Source: an uncultured Myxococcales bacterium (GTDB lineage Bacteria > Myxococcota_A > Bradymonadia > UBA7976 > VGTA01). From it: a stretch of DNA of 64,000 bases. The position numbers were made by a program, and so were the translations under genes. The notes beneath the pieces were generated by a model that was given only the letters and a program-made list of their open reading frames with translations, ran no database searches and was not told the DNA's origin. The stretch spans positions 1 to 64,000 of the forward strand of contig CAKZRU010000060.1 in the NCBI GenBank assembly GCA_937146725.1. Direction: 5' to 3'. Positions 53,553 to 63,100 of the stretch are shown piece after piece (position 1 is the first letter of the stretch; each line of letters opens with the position of its first letter).

Positions 53553-54050
53553 ATGACAGCTTATAAATATCATTATTTAATTGGGCGTCTACTGAGTCTT
53601 ATCATCATTGGATTACCAATGCAGCAAACGTTGGCTCAAGCACCAAATCCAGCCATGGACAAACCTTCAGCTTCGGCATTACTTAATGTACCAAAGCCTA
53701 AGCTCGCCTCAACACAGTTTAGACCCACCCGTGGGCAGATTGCTTTGGATGAGCTAAAAGAAACGGTCAAAACAGGCGTACCGGCTTTATTAGCACAGGT
53801 GAGACTGAAACCGGTGATGCGTAAAGGGCGTTTTGTTGGATTCAAGCTAGCATATATCCAAAAAGGTTCTGTGGTGGAACAAGCCGGGTTTCAAGTGAAT
53901 GATATTATTATGGCCGTCAATCAAGAACCGATCGGTCGACCTGAGCAAATGATGCATACACTCTCTATTTTACCTTATGCGCCTCATATCTTAGTGAGTT
54001 TTGAGCGACAAGGCATCAGCAAGGAATGGATTTGGCTCATCCGTAGATAA
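53553..54050 (+). CDS. Secreted PDZ-domain protein
   Basis: A 165-residue protein with a signal peptide (about 1-29, ending QQTLA-QAP). The C-terminal PDZ (about 80-165) has FVGFKLAYIQKGSVVEQAGFQVNDIIMAVNQEPIG, matching GspC-type PDZ domains, and a closing HILVSFERQGISKEWIWLIR. GspC connects the inner and outer membrane parts of type II secretion, but there is no type II gene nearby, so this may be a stand-alone PDZ protein. A GAGAGGAG lies upstream of the ATG. Confidence 0.8.
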   Translation: MTAYKYHYLIGRLLSLIIIGLPMQQTLAQAPNPAMDKPSASALLNVPKPKLASTQFRPTRGQIALDELKETVKTGVPALLAQVRLKPVMRKGRFVGFKLAYIQKGSVVEQAGFQVNDIIMAVNQEPIGRPEQMMHTLSILPYAPHILVSFERQGISKEWIWLIRR

Positions 54051-54105
54051 TCCGTAGATCATCACCTTAATGAAGTTGATCTGTAATTGAGAAAAGACTT
54101 TAGCT

Positions 54106-55590
54106 TTAGCTACCTCGCTTTTGGGCTTCTGCATATAAGCGAGTAATACGGAGTTCTACATCCTCGGCAATAATCGTTTTAGAAGCTGAAACCATGACTT
54201 TACCCGGAGGCCCGGCAGGCACAGGTCTAATGTGCTTGCGCTCGGTAAAATATAGAGCAACGCCTTCTTCTCCACGCTGTTTACTATGGTGTACGGATAG
54301 TGCCGCCGCATCAAGGATTGTCTCTTGGTGTGGTATGTGACCACGATGCTTAAGAGGGATAATTACATGGGCACCGGGTACATCTCGAGTATGTACCCAA
54401 TAGTCTTGACCACGGGCCGACTGAAAAGTCGTAAGATGATTATCCTGTCCACCGCGTCCAAGCCATAACAACTCACCAACAGAGCTCCAAAAAACTCGAT
54501 AAGGAAGACGCTTAGTCTCTTTTTGATGTTGCTTGGCAACCTGCTTTGCACGATAGATTCCGGCCTGTCTTAAAGCATCTTGCAGTGCGCTTAAAGGACC
54601 TTGGATATAACTTTCAGCAATCTCTTCGAGTTGGGCAAGTTGCTGTTCGGTTTGCTCAAGTCTTTCACTTGCAATATCAGCACCTTTAAGAGCCTTACGG
54701 TGCTTTTTAAAGCGCAGTTCAATATTTCCTAAGCCATCTAATTTAGGATCTAGCTCAATGGTACGAGTGTTCATTTCGGGGTCATACCAATCTGTCACTT
54801 GAACCTCGGTCATGCCTCGTTTGAGCTCAGCCAACTTACTTTTAAGCAACTCGCCTTCTTCTTTCCAAGTTTCGGCTTGATCAACGCGCTCTAAATCTTT
54901 CCATAAGGCTTTCGATAAGCGATTTAAACGATCGCGAGTCTGCTTGATTACACGCTGGCATTGACGTTGTTCACGCTCGGATTGATCGATTGGATCAAGA
55001 GTAGGTGCTTCAGCTCCTAATTGGGCTAAGAGTAATGTTAAAGCTTCGGGCTTACTCAATTGAGTTTCAGTCGACTCGGAAGATCGGTCTTGAGGCTCTA
55101 AGATGAGATGCTCGGGACGCTCTGGAGCAGTCCATACTTGCCCTAGTCTTAAACCACGACTAGGAATACGCTTGCTCCACCCCATTACCTTTTGCTCAGT
55201 GTTCAAAGTATATAAATTAGGCGCTTGAGGAAGAAGCTCTAAGCACAGGCTACCCCTCGCTGTATGAAGCGCAACGACTCGATCTTGCGCAAGCAAGGTG
55301 ATTTCTGTGATTTTTGAGCCAGCAAGATGAGCTCGAACCCAACGCCCAATTCCGGTGGGCTGTGGTAGAGTAGATGGTTGATCTAGACTCAGTTCAAGAC
55401 GAGCGAGTTCTGGATCTCCGGAGCAAATTAAAAACAAGCTTTGACCGGGCAGCCGAATTTTTAGGGCAACTGTTGAGCGATCAGGATCTCTCACTTTTTG
55501 AATACGTCCACCACTTAAAGCACTGTTGAGTAAGTCTACCTGCTCTTTAAGTTCTTTATAAGAGGGCCAGCGATGTTTTAACTGACTCAT
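54106..55590 (-). CDS. RqcH-like NFACT protein
   Basis: About 494 residues (ATG at 55590; an in-frame GTG at 55599 is possible). NFACT-N at about 30-200 with QDRVVALHT, the Asp-Arg motif needed to recruit alanyl-tRNA in Bacillus RqcH. Coiled coil about 225-350. NFACT-R about 365-470: WLGRGGQDNHLTTFQSARGQ, DYWVHTRDVPGAHVII, GPPGKVMVSASKTI. RqcH adds alanine tails to stalled nascent chains on 50S subunits, so this organism has a ribosome rescue route besides tmRNA. It may also act in surface binding, as named in some Gram-positives. Confidence 0.9.
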   Translation of the reverse strand: MSQLKHRWPSYKELKEQVDLLNSALSGGRIQKVRDPDRSTVALKIRLPGQSLFLICSGDPELARLELSLDQPSTLPQPTGIGRWVRAHLAGSKITEITLLAQDRVVALHTARGSLCLELLPQAPNLYTLNTEQKVMGWSKRIPSRGLRLGQVWTAPERPEHLILEPQDRSSESTETQLSKPEALTLLLAQLGAEAPTLDPIDQSEREQRQCQRVIKQTRDRLNRLSKALWKDLERVDQAETWKEEGELLKSKLAELKRGMTEVQVTDWYDPEMNTRTIELDPKLDGLGNIELRFKKHRKALKGADIASERLEQTEQQLAQLEEIAESYIQGPLSALQDALRQAGIYRAKQVAKQHQKETKRLPYRVFWSSVGELLWLGRGGQDNHLTTFQSARGQDYWVHTRDVPGAHVIIPLKHRGHIPHQETILDAAALSVHHSKQRGEEGVALYFTERKHIRPVPAGPPGKVMVSASKTIIAEDVELRITRLYAEAQKRGS

Positions 55591-55640
55591 ATTGATCACT
55601 TATCCTTATCGAGTTGAGCATTTTATTGCGTGTCTAGCTC

Positions 55641-56381
55641 TTATGTTTCCTGATTTGACTCAGATTCACCCTCGGTAAGACGGATAAAGACCTCTTCAAG
55701 GCGCTCACCCTCTTTAGCGCGTAAGTCCTCAGCACTTCCTTGGGCGAGAAGTTCCCCTTGATGAATCAATAAAATATGATCGCAGAGTTCTTCGGCATCA
55801 CCTAAGGTATGTGTGCTCAATAGTACAGTCAGTCCACGTTCATCACGTTCTTTCTGTAAAAGTGATTTAAGCCGACGAGCGCCCCGAGGATCTAGTCCAA
55901 CCATAGGTTCATCCACAATTAAAAGAAGTGGCTCATGTAAAAAAACCGAAGCCATCACCAATCTTTGCTTCATGCCATGAGAAAAGCTTTCGATGAGATG
56001 TCCTCGTTTATCAAGAAGTTCAAACTCATTGAGCCAGCGTTCTGTTCGTGCCTCTATTTCGTGCTCTGGTACACCATATAGCCGACCAACAAAATATAAG
56101 TATTCAGCAGCACTCAAGCGCTCATATAAGTAGGGTCGGTCCGGTACATAACCAATGATTTTTTTGGCCTCAAGGGGGTGTTTATGCACATTGATCCCAT
56201 TGACTTCAATCAAGCCTTCGCTTGGACTTAAAAGTCCGGCAACCATTTTCATTGTGGTACTTTTTCCGGCTCCATTTACCCCTAAAAAGCCCCAGATTTT
56301 TCCTTTAGGGATTTCAATACTTAGGTTATGAACAGCGGTGTGTTGATCATAGTTTTTAGAGAGTTTAGAGAGCTTAAGCAT
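55641..56381 (-). CDS. ABC transporter ATP-binding protein (ABC-2 type)
   Basis: A 246-residue ATPase. Walker A GVNGAGKSTT (about 36-45), Q-loop region, signature FSHGMKQRL (instead of LSGGQ, common in this branch), Walker B LLLIVDEPMVGLDP and the switch His in LLSTHTLGDAEEL. All catalytic residues are present. It belongs to exporters of drugs, lipids, polysaccharides or gliding-type systems, but no permease gene is next to it in this window. It is 12 bases after the Ser/Thr kinase gene, so they are probably co-transcribed. Confidence 0.92.
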   Translation of the reverse strand: MLKLSKLSKNYDQHTAVHNLSIEIPKGKIWGFLGVNGAGKSTTMKMVAGLLSPSEGLIEVNGINVHKHPLEAKKIIGYVPDRPYLYERLSAAEYLYFVGRLYGVPEHEIEARTERWLNEFELLDKRGHLIESFSHGMKQRLVMASVFLHEPLLLIVDEPMVGLDPRGARRLKSLLQKERDERGLTVLLSTHTLGDAEELCDHILLIHQGELLAQGSAEDLRAKEGERLEEVFIRLTEGESESNQET

Positions 56382-56393
56382 CGAGTAATACTC

Positions 56394-58217
56394 TTAAAAC
56401 ATTAAACCGGGTGAAGCTGTATTCTTAGGCTCTTGGGGCTTAACTGTTTCGACTTTTTTAGGCTCGGCGGGTTGTGGAGTTTCTTTTGGTTTATTCACCT
56501 TTTGCTTGGAACGACGCTTGGTCTTATAGGCACTTGATTTACTTGACTCCGATGTGCGTTTTTTCTTCCAAGAGCTTTTCTTAGGTTTATCCTTAGTTTT
56601 GCTTTTAGTCTTAGACTTGGCTTTAGTCTTTTTGTGATGTTCGCTTTGATTAGAGTCAGTCACTTGATTTTGCTTAGGATCTTGAGAATCTGAGTTCTGC
56701 TCAAGTGAAGCTTTTTGGTCTTTTACCGCACGCATTTGATGTGTATGAGTTTTGCTTGCATCAAGTGCATTGATTAAAAGGCTCAAATCTTTAAAGCCCT
56801 TACGCTGGGCTTTGATTTGCCACTCCTCACCACAGGTAAGTTGGATTATGGCCGGAAGACTTCCATTTTGATTTGTTTGCCCCAAAGGTTGCTCAAAACT
56901 AGGACTGACAATTTGGCCATCCACATCTTTAAGCTTTTTCTTACTCAGCTTGTAAAAGCCGGCGGGGCTTACCTTGAACTTGTGGTAACAGCTTTGCTTC
57001 GTCCTGCTTCCCCCCATATTACCTTTAAGGAAATAGGCGACTCCTCCGATTAAAATCATTACGACTATCCCAAACATAAGTCCCCGAGAAGACTTTTTTG
57101 GTTGAGATGTGTGAAGTTCGGAGTTGATTGGGATACCAGTGGTTGGGGCAGGGTCGGCAAGTTGGCTTAAGCCAGATGCTGGTGGTTGATAAGGATGAGG
57201 TCCACTTGGTGGATTGGGGATCGGTGCTTGTTGCAGTTGGCTGGGTTGTTGATAAGCACTGCTATTGAGTCTTTGTCCATGTTGTGGAGTAGGTGTAAAG
57301 CTTTGACCTTGCCCGTGAAAATATGGATGACTTCCCGAAGATATTCGCTCAGAAATCTCTTTGAGTTCAGCAATCACTTCGGCAGCACTGTTTGGCCGAT
57401 CTTCAGCCTGCTTCTCTAAAAGTCGTTTACAAAGATCCCAAAGCGGTGGAAAGACATCAAGTGACTTTGGCTCAGCATTTAAGTGTAGCCAACCTACCTT
57501 AAACTCACTTGGCATTGTTTTGAGTGTTTCTGGGACCAAGTCGCTATCAGCAATATATGGTGGTTCACCACAAAGCATTTGATACAACAGCAAACCAACC
57601 GCATAAAGATCAGTTCGTTGATCGGTATCATTTTTCATAAACTGTTCAGGCGCCATATACTTAGGTGTACCAATGATCATACTTGCGCTGGTTAAACCGC
57701 TTAAATCATCTTTATTGGTGTCCTTCGCAATCCCAAAGTCCAAAACTTTGGTAATTTCATCTCCAGCCCGAGAACGAGTAATGAAGATATTTGCCGGTTT
57801 GAGATCACGGTGCACAACACCATAATCATGCGCTTCACTTAGGCCAGCCAAAATCCCCTTGGTAATCTGAATCGCTCTTTTAACTTGGAAGGCACCGGTC
57901 TTTTTAATAAGGCTAGATAAGGCTTCACCCTCTAAAAGCTCCATAACAATATAGAGACGGTGACCTTCAAAGTAGCCTTTATTCAAAACCTGAACGACAT
58001 GAGGACTACGCAAGCGAGAAATGATTTGTAGCTCTGCCTCAAAGCGCTTGGCTTCATTTGGATCAGTGGTTTGTCCTTTGAGTAACTTGATCGCACATAA
58101 ACGACGATTTAAGTTAAGGTCCTCTGCCTTGAACACAATACCCATTCCGCCTTCACCGAGTACATCAGTGAGGAGATATTGATTATTAATGGTTTGACCT
58201 AACATGGACTTTGACAT
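56394..58217 (-). CDS. Ser/Thr protein kinase with TM helix
   Basis: A 607-residue Hanks-type kinase. Kinase domain about 12-290: LGEGGMGIVFKAED, AIKLLK, VVHRDLKPANIFIT, DFGIAKD and GTPKYMAPEQF are canonical. A Pro/Gln/Ser-rich linker (about 300-370), a TM helix (about 378-397; LMFGIVVMILIGGVAYFL) and an extracytoplasmic C-terminus rich in Lys/Ser (KTKAKSKTKSKTKDKPKKSS) follow. The basic tail may bind peptidoglycan or polyanions. AGGTG precedes the ATG. It heads a leftward group with the ABC ATPase. Confidence 0.94.
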   Translation of the reverse strand: MSKSMLGQTINNQYLLTDVLGEGGMGIVFKAEDLNLNRRLCAIKLLKGQTTDPNEAKRFEAELQIISRLRSPHVVQVLNKGYFEGHRLYIVMELLEGEALSSLIKKTGAFQVKRAIQITKGILAGLSEAHDYGVVHRDLKPANIFITRSRAGDEITKVLDFGIAKDTNKDDLSGLTSASMIIGTPKYMAPEQFMKNDTDQRTDLYAVGLLLYQMLCGEPPYIADSDLVPETLKTMPSEFKVGWLHLNAEPKSLDVFPPLWDLCKRLLEKQAEDRPNSAAEVIAELKEISERISSGSHPYFHGQGQSFTPTPQHGQRLNSSAYQQPSQLQQAPIPNPPSGPHPYQPPASGLSQLADPAPTTGIPINSELHTSQPKKSSRGLMFGIVVMILIGGVAYFLKGNMGGSRTKQSCYHKFKVSPAGFYKLSKKKLKDVDGQIVSPSFEQPLGQTNQNGSLPAIIQLTCGEEWQIKAQRKGFKDLSLLINALDASKTHTHQMRAVKDQKASLEQNSDSQDPKQNQVTDSNQSEHHKKTKAKSKTKSKTKDKPKKSSWKKKRTSESSKSSAYKTKRRSKQKVNKPKETPQPAEPKKVETVKPQEPKNTASPGLMF

Positions 58218-58248
58218 GAATTCACCTAGTTGATAGACACGCTCAATT

Positions 58249-58278
58249 GTTATAGCCTTTTAATGATCAAATTAACAA
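58249..58278 (-). promoter_or_regulatory. Candidate promoter of the Ser/Thr kinase gene
   Basis: On the minus strand TTGTTA (58278-58273), 18 bases, then TATAAC (58254-58249), about 30 bases upstream of the kinase ATG. Four of six and five of six matches to consensus. Confidence 0.4.
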
Positions 58279-58358
58279 CAGCAAATAATAGATTAAGTCT
58301 AAGTCTTGATTTAATCATTGAGCTTATCCTCTAAATAAAGCTTAACATGGAGCTTTTA

Positions 58359-59078
58359 ATGCTTTCTCATTTATGGTTTTTCTCCAGACTTAGACCAGAA
58401 CTACGATGTTTAATCACTTTTAGGTCTATGTTTCTTTATTTAGGTTTTACCTTAGCCACATCCGCTTGTCTTCCGCTTGACAGCATACAACCAGAATGCT
58501 TTCCGGAAGAGTCCTGTCCGATAAACTTCAGCTGTGTTGAAGGGCGTTGTGTTGAGCCAAAATCTAAGGTCAGTCATATTTATTTGAACTGCTTGGGACA
58601 GCAAGGGTGCTATGATCAACTCGTGGGACTCAACTTTGAACGTGCCTGTCTTTTTATTGAGCAGCCAGAAAGCTTATTTGCTGTTCCATTTAGCTTTGAT
58701 CAAGCTCGGGAGAATTATGCTGAGTTGAGTCTTGCACTTGAAAAGGCCCCAATAAGGGCATCCGTGATGTTACTTGCGAGTCAAGATACTATGGAACGTC
58801 CATGTCCAAATACGCCACAAGAAATTAGGCAAAAGCGTTTTTTAGAAAGCTGTGAACAAGAACAAGGATGCCTTTTAAGATTGAGAACTTTGACAATTCC
58901 AAGCGAAAAGGTGCTGGCCAGTGAGCCTTTGGAGATTCGTTTTGATGGGTCCGACGGCCAGTGTATTGAAAGTATCTGGCGTGATGACCTTATCTTTGAA
59001 GAACGTTGTGGGGCAATGGATCTAGACTGTGATGGCTTTATTGATGAGGGCTTAATTTGCGAGGATGAAAGCTTATGA
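58359..59078 (+). CDS. Cys-rich lipoprotein
   Basis: About 239 residues; the ATG at 58359 has GGAG six bases upstream, better than the ATG at 58347. A lipoprotein signal with FTLATSAC-LPL (Cys near residue 37). CFPEESCPINFSCVEGRC after it resembles a small disulfide-rich module. The C-terminus has DLDCDGFIDEGLICED, a MopE-like Asp-rich motif as in the 40100 lipoprotein. Function unknown; it overlaps the next gene by ATGA, so they act together. Confidence 0.78.
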   Translation: MLSHLWFFSRLRPELRCLITFRSMFLYLGFTLATSACLPLDSIQPECFPEESCPINFSCVEGRCVEPKSKVSHIYLNCLGQQGCYDQLVGLNFERACLFIEQPESLFAVPFSFDQARENYAELSLALEKAPIRASVMLLASQDTMERPCPNTPQEIRQKRFLESCEQEQGCLLRLRTLTIPSEKVLASEPLEIRFDGSDGQCIESIWRDDLIFEERCGAMDLDCDGFIDEGLICEDESL

Positions 59079-60103
59079 GTTTATATTTGTTTTCTCGAGT
59101 TTTAACGCACACTACTTGGAGTTTAATCTCTCTGATTGCTCTGCAGAGTTTTGCTCAAAGCTCTGCTCCCGCTGCCTCAGCAACACAAGAGACAGTGACC
59201 AAGACAGCGATCGCACCACCTCCCTTAATTGCGCCTACCGGTTTAATGAGCCAAGAAGATCTGATGCTTCCACCGGATCAGGCCTTGGCTAAAGAGAAAG
59301 CCTACAAGTCTCAAGCCGATAATGAGTATAATCGTGGAGATTATCGAAAAGCTTTGGTGTCTTTACAGCGAGCCTATTTGATTAGCAAAAAAGCGAGATA
59401 TGTGGCGAATCAAGGTCTTGTATTAGAGAAGATGCAACGCTATTCGGATGCCATTAAAGCTTTAGAGTATTATTTACACACAAACCCACCGGCAGAAATG
59501 GCCCGTTCGGCCCAATTGGTGATTCATCGTTTGAGGCCAGAGATTAAAATTGAAACCGACCCACCTGGTGCACAAGTCATGGTTAATAAAGAAACACTAG
59601 GACTGACTCCTTTAACCTTTCGTCTTATGGCGGGAGAGCATCCTCTTGAGCTTAATTTACAAGGCTATGATCAACGTAAGGTGACCTTGTTTGTACTCCC
59701 TGGAAAACCGGTTTTTGCCCAATATAAACTCGATCAAAGTGCTCAGACCTTTAATATAGAGCCTAAGTTGAGTACAGACCCGATTCAGACTCGACCAGAT
59801 ATGAACTCTTGGCAGTCAAGTGGCATGGTTTTAGGGGGCTTGACTTTAGGTCTAAGTCTAGCCTCATTTTGGTATACACGAGCAGCGATTATTGATCGCA
59901 ATAATGCGTTAAATCAAACCTCATGGGAAGTTGCACAAAGCGAAGCTCAACTTTTTAATTCATTATCCTATACGTCTGCTGGGATCGGCTTAAGTGCGGT
60001 TGTAGGAGCGCTATCATGGTGGCTTTTGAGCGACCCTCCTACTAAGCCCACTCCATACATGAGACGTAAAGCCCAACTAGAACAGAGAGCTTGGGTTTTT
60101 TAG
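59075..60103 (+). CDS. Secreted TPR-PEGA membrane protein
   Basis: A 342-residue protein with a signal peptide (about 1-28, ALQSFAQ-SSA). TPR region about 75-145 (NEYNRGDYRKALVSLQRAYL, YSDAIKALEYYLHTNPP). PEGA domain about 155-220 (TDPPGAQVMVNKETLGLTPL). Two hydrophobic segments near 250-275 and 290-312 could anchor it. PEGA and TPR combinations are common in myxobacterial envelope proteins and may sense cell-wall fragments. It is coupled to the preceding lipoprotein by a four-base overlap. Confidence 0.85.
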   Translation: MSLYLFSRVLTHTTWSLISLIALQSFAQSSAPAASATQETVTKTAIAPPPLIAPTGLMSQEDLMLPPDQALAKEKAYKSQADNEYNRGDYRKALVSLQRAYLISKKARYVANQGLVLEKMQRYSDAIKALEYYLHTNPPAEMARSAQLVIHRLRPEIKIETDPPGAQVMVNKETLGLTPLTFRLMAGEHPLELNLQGYDQRKVTLFVLPGKPVFAQYKLDQSAQTFNIEPKLSTDPIQTRPDMNSWQSSGMVLGGLTLGLSLASFWYTRAAIIDRNNALNQTSWEVAQSEAQLFNSLSYTSAGIGLSAVVGALSWWLLSDPPTKPTPYMRRKAQLEQRAWVF

Positions 60104-60169
60104 GCTTTTAGAACTGATCTGTTCAATAGGCTGTACGAACTGAGCCCACTACCCGTAAATCAATAACTT

Positions 60170-63100
60170 CTATTCTTGAGTGTGTTGAGTACGGATAAAG
60201 ACAAGACTCAACATAAATGCTAAGATCCAAAAAGTTGGAAGAGTATTGCTTGAGTTTTGTTGGCATCCACCACCCTCGGCGCTGTCTTCATTGCTTGTAC
60301 TAATGAGTGATAACGAGCGACTCGCACCATATCCAAGAGTATTTCCTGCTTCATCAAAGGCCTGAACTCGCCATTGATAGACTTCTTGCTCATTGATGAG
60401 GCCCTCAAGACTATAGCTATTATTATTGAGTCTTTCGCTTTCTTGGCAGATTCCTTGGGGAGAGCAGTATTCAACCTGATAGCTAACACTACCTCTTTCA
60501 GGATCTTTACTTTCTGACCAAATCAAAATTGCATCTTTGCCTGCAAGAAGCGCATTATCATTGGGCGCAAGTAATTGAGGTTTATTAGGTGGGTTGTCCT
60601 CAGCACTTACAAAAAATCTTGCTGTAACCACACCGGTTTGAACCAGTCCATCGCTTGCAAAAAGGCTGACACTGTGTTCGGCATCCTCAACTAAGTCAGC
60701 ATCTGCCATCCATTGTGCAATACCACCTTCGGCAAAAATACCTTCAGACGGTGTTTGAGTAATGATGTCACTCGTGCCCACCTCACGGACTTGGAAATGA
60801 TAACTCACCGCTGTTCCTTCTTGATCGATACTGCCCGAAGCTTGGAATAGAGGACGAAGCGTGTTTAGGGTTTCACCGGTAGCTGGCGCAAGAATCTGTG
60901 GCTCTGAAGGGGGTTCATTTTCTAAATCTACAACAAAATGCCAACGTTCACTAGGTGGCGACTCAAGACCTACTTCATCAACCGCCACCACATCCCATTG
61001 ATAACGAGCATTCTCTTGGAGTCGGTTATTTGGGGTAAAGAAGACCGGACCATCATCAATGGCTTCTACCTGTCCACCAAAGTCAACAACTAAGCCATCC
61101 GGACTTTCTCGATAACCACGGACAACATAATATACGCTTTCACGATCGGGATCTTGGCTAGGATTAAAGCTTAGGTTCGGGGTTAAATCGGCCACAACGC
61201 TCCCATCCATCGGAAGCAGTAGTGTTGGTGCTTCTGGTGCTTGATTTTCAGTATTGACTCTAAATGATTTGAGCTCTGACCAAGGACTAAAAGCAGGACC
61301 ATCACTTGCCCGTACTCGCCACCAATAGAGTTGATCTTCGATTAGATTTTCTAAGTTAGGTGCCCAACGATTATCTTCTTCATCATTCACTGAACGCATC
61401 GCAATGAGGCCGCTGGTCTCGATTAAAGATTCTAAGTTAATATCAGCATAAAGCTCATATTCTAGCATGATTTCTCGAGCACTGAGCGAACCATCATCAT
61501 TAGGGGGTAGCAAGCGGGTACTTTCCACATGGGCTACGACCAACTCTAAGGGGAATTGAGTCACGACTTCAGCTTCTCCGGGAGACAGCTGCAAAGGAAT
61601 ATATGGACCGTCAAAGTTAAAGGGATCTGTGCCCTGTGCCCATTCATCATAGCTACTGACTCCATCAAGGTCCGGATCAGCGTCAGCATCGCTTGGATCA
61701 GCAGGACTTAAACAGGGAGAAAGACGCTCACAAGTTTCGGACTCATAACTGTCAGGAATGCCATCATTATCCAAATCTTTAGCAAGGACTTCAATGGAAA
61801 TTGAACGCTCTAAGCGTCCACCATCTTCATCTTCGATCAGTAGCTCAAAGGTCATAGGACTATTGAGATAATCTTCATAGGTGGGGGTCCAAATTAACAA
61901 GCCACTTGAGTCAATGGAAATATTAGCAGGAGGTTCAATCAAAGAATAGAAGATCAAATCATTGAGACCGGCTGGGTCATCTGCAGGAATGACCTGAGCA
62001 TATTGTTCTCCTTCTCGGGCTGGTATCGGGGAGAAAGCCGGAATGAATGGAGGTCGGTTTTCAATAAAGGCGCGTGCTGTATATACGATACTTTGTGCAC
62101 CAGCATCATCAACAGCTTGAGCAGTAATATCAATAAATCCATTATCTTGTGTGGGGATAGTGAAGCGAGTCACTTGATTTGGACTGAGAGTCACTGTTTC
62201 AACTTGACCTTGTAAGGTGACAGTGACGGTAATATCATCGAATTCACCGGGATCTCTTGGTGTAACAAAAACAGTAAGATCTTCACCCTCGCCCACATTC
62301 ATACCGGTGTTAAGTTCAACTGTGGGAGGAGCATTAAGTACTGTCACTGTGATAGAATCTTCGACAAAACCACTTTGGTCAGACACTCTGACCAACACAT
62401 CATATTGGCCTTCATTAGGAAAAGACCATGATACCGTGGCTGAGTCACTTTCAAGATCAAAAGCACCATCTTGATCAAAATCAAACTCGTAGGTGAGAGG
62501 ATCAGTATCGATTGCATCCACATGGAAACGCACAGGTGAACCTTCAAAATACGGCGCTTCAGTTTCTATACTGATGCCTTGTAGCTGAGGTGGCTGGCCG
62601 GCGATTAGGATTTCTTTTTCAATGATACTTTCGCCTAAATCCTTATCTCGAACTAAGCAGCGAATAAGATAGCTTCCTTCTTGTGCAAAAGAGATTGTTT
62701 GGCGCGCATCAGAATTGAGGATCTCAAAAACCCCATCTTGATTCATATCCCAAGAGTAAGTGAGGGTTTCGGCATCAATGTAACTTGGATCAGTACCTTG
62801 AGCAACGACTTCAAAACTTGCGCCTTGGTTAGCGGTGGCTACAACCCCATTCCGAACTTGATCACCTTCAAACTGCAGGCTTGCACCTGGTGGTAGGTTA
62901 GCCACATTAAGTACCATGGCACGGGTCGCAAAGGCGCCTTCATCATCACTGACCCGTACTTTTATATTATATAGACCGCTATCAGGAAATTGGTAGTTTA
63001 GTGTAGAGGCACTTTGAGAAATCTCATATCCTTCTTGGCCATCAAGATCAAAGTCATATGTTAGTAAATCAAAGCGACCTTGATCGCTAGCACTGACAAC

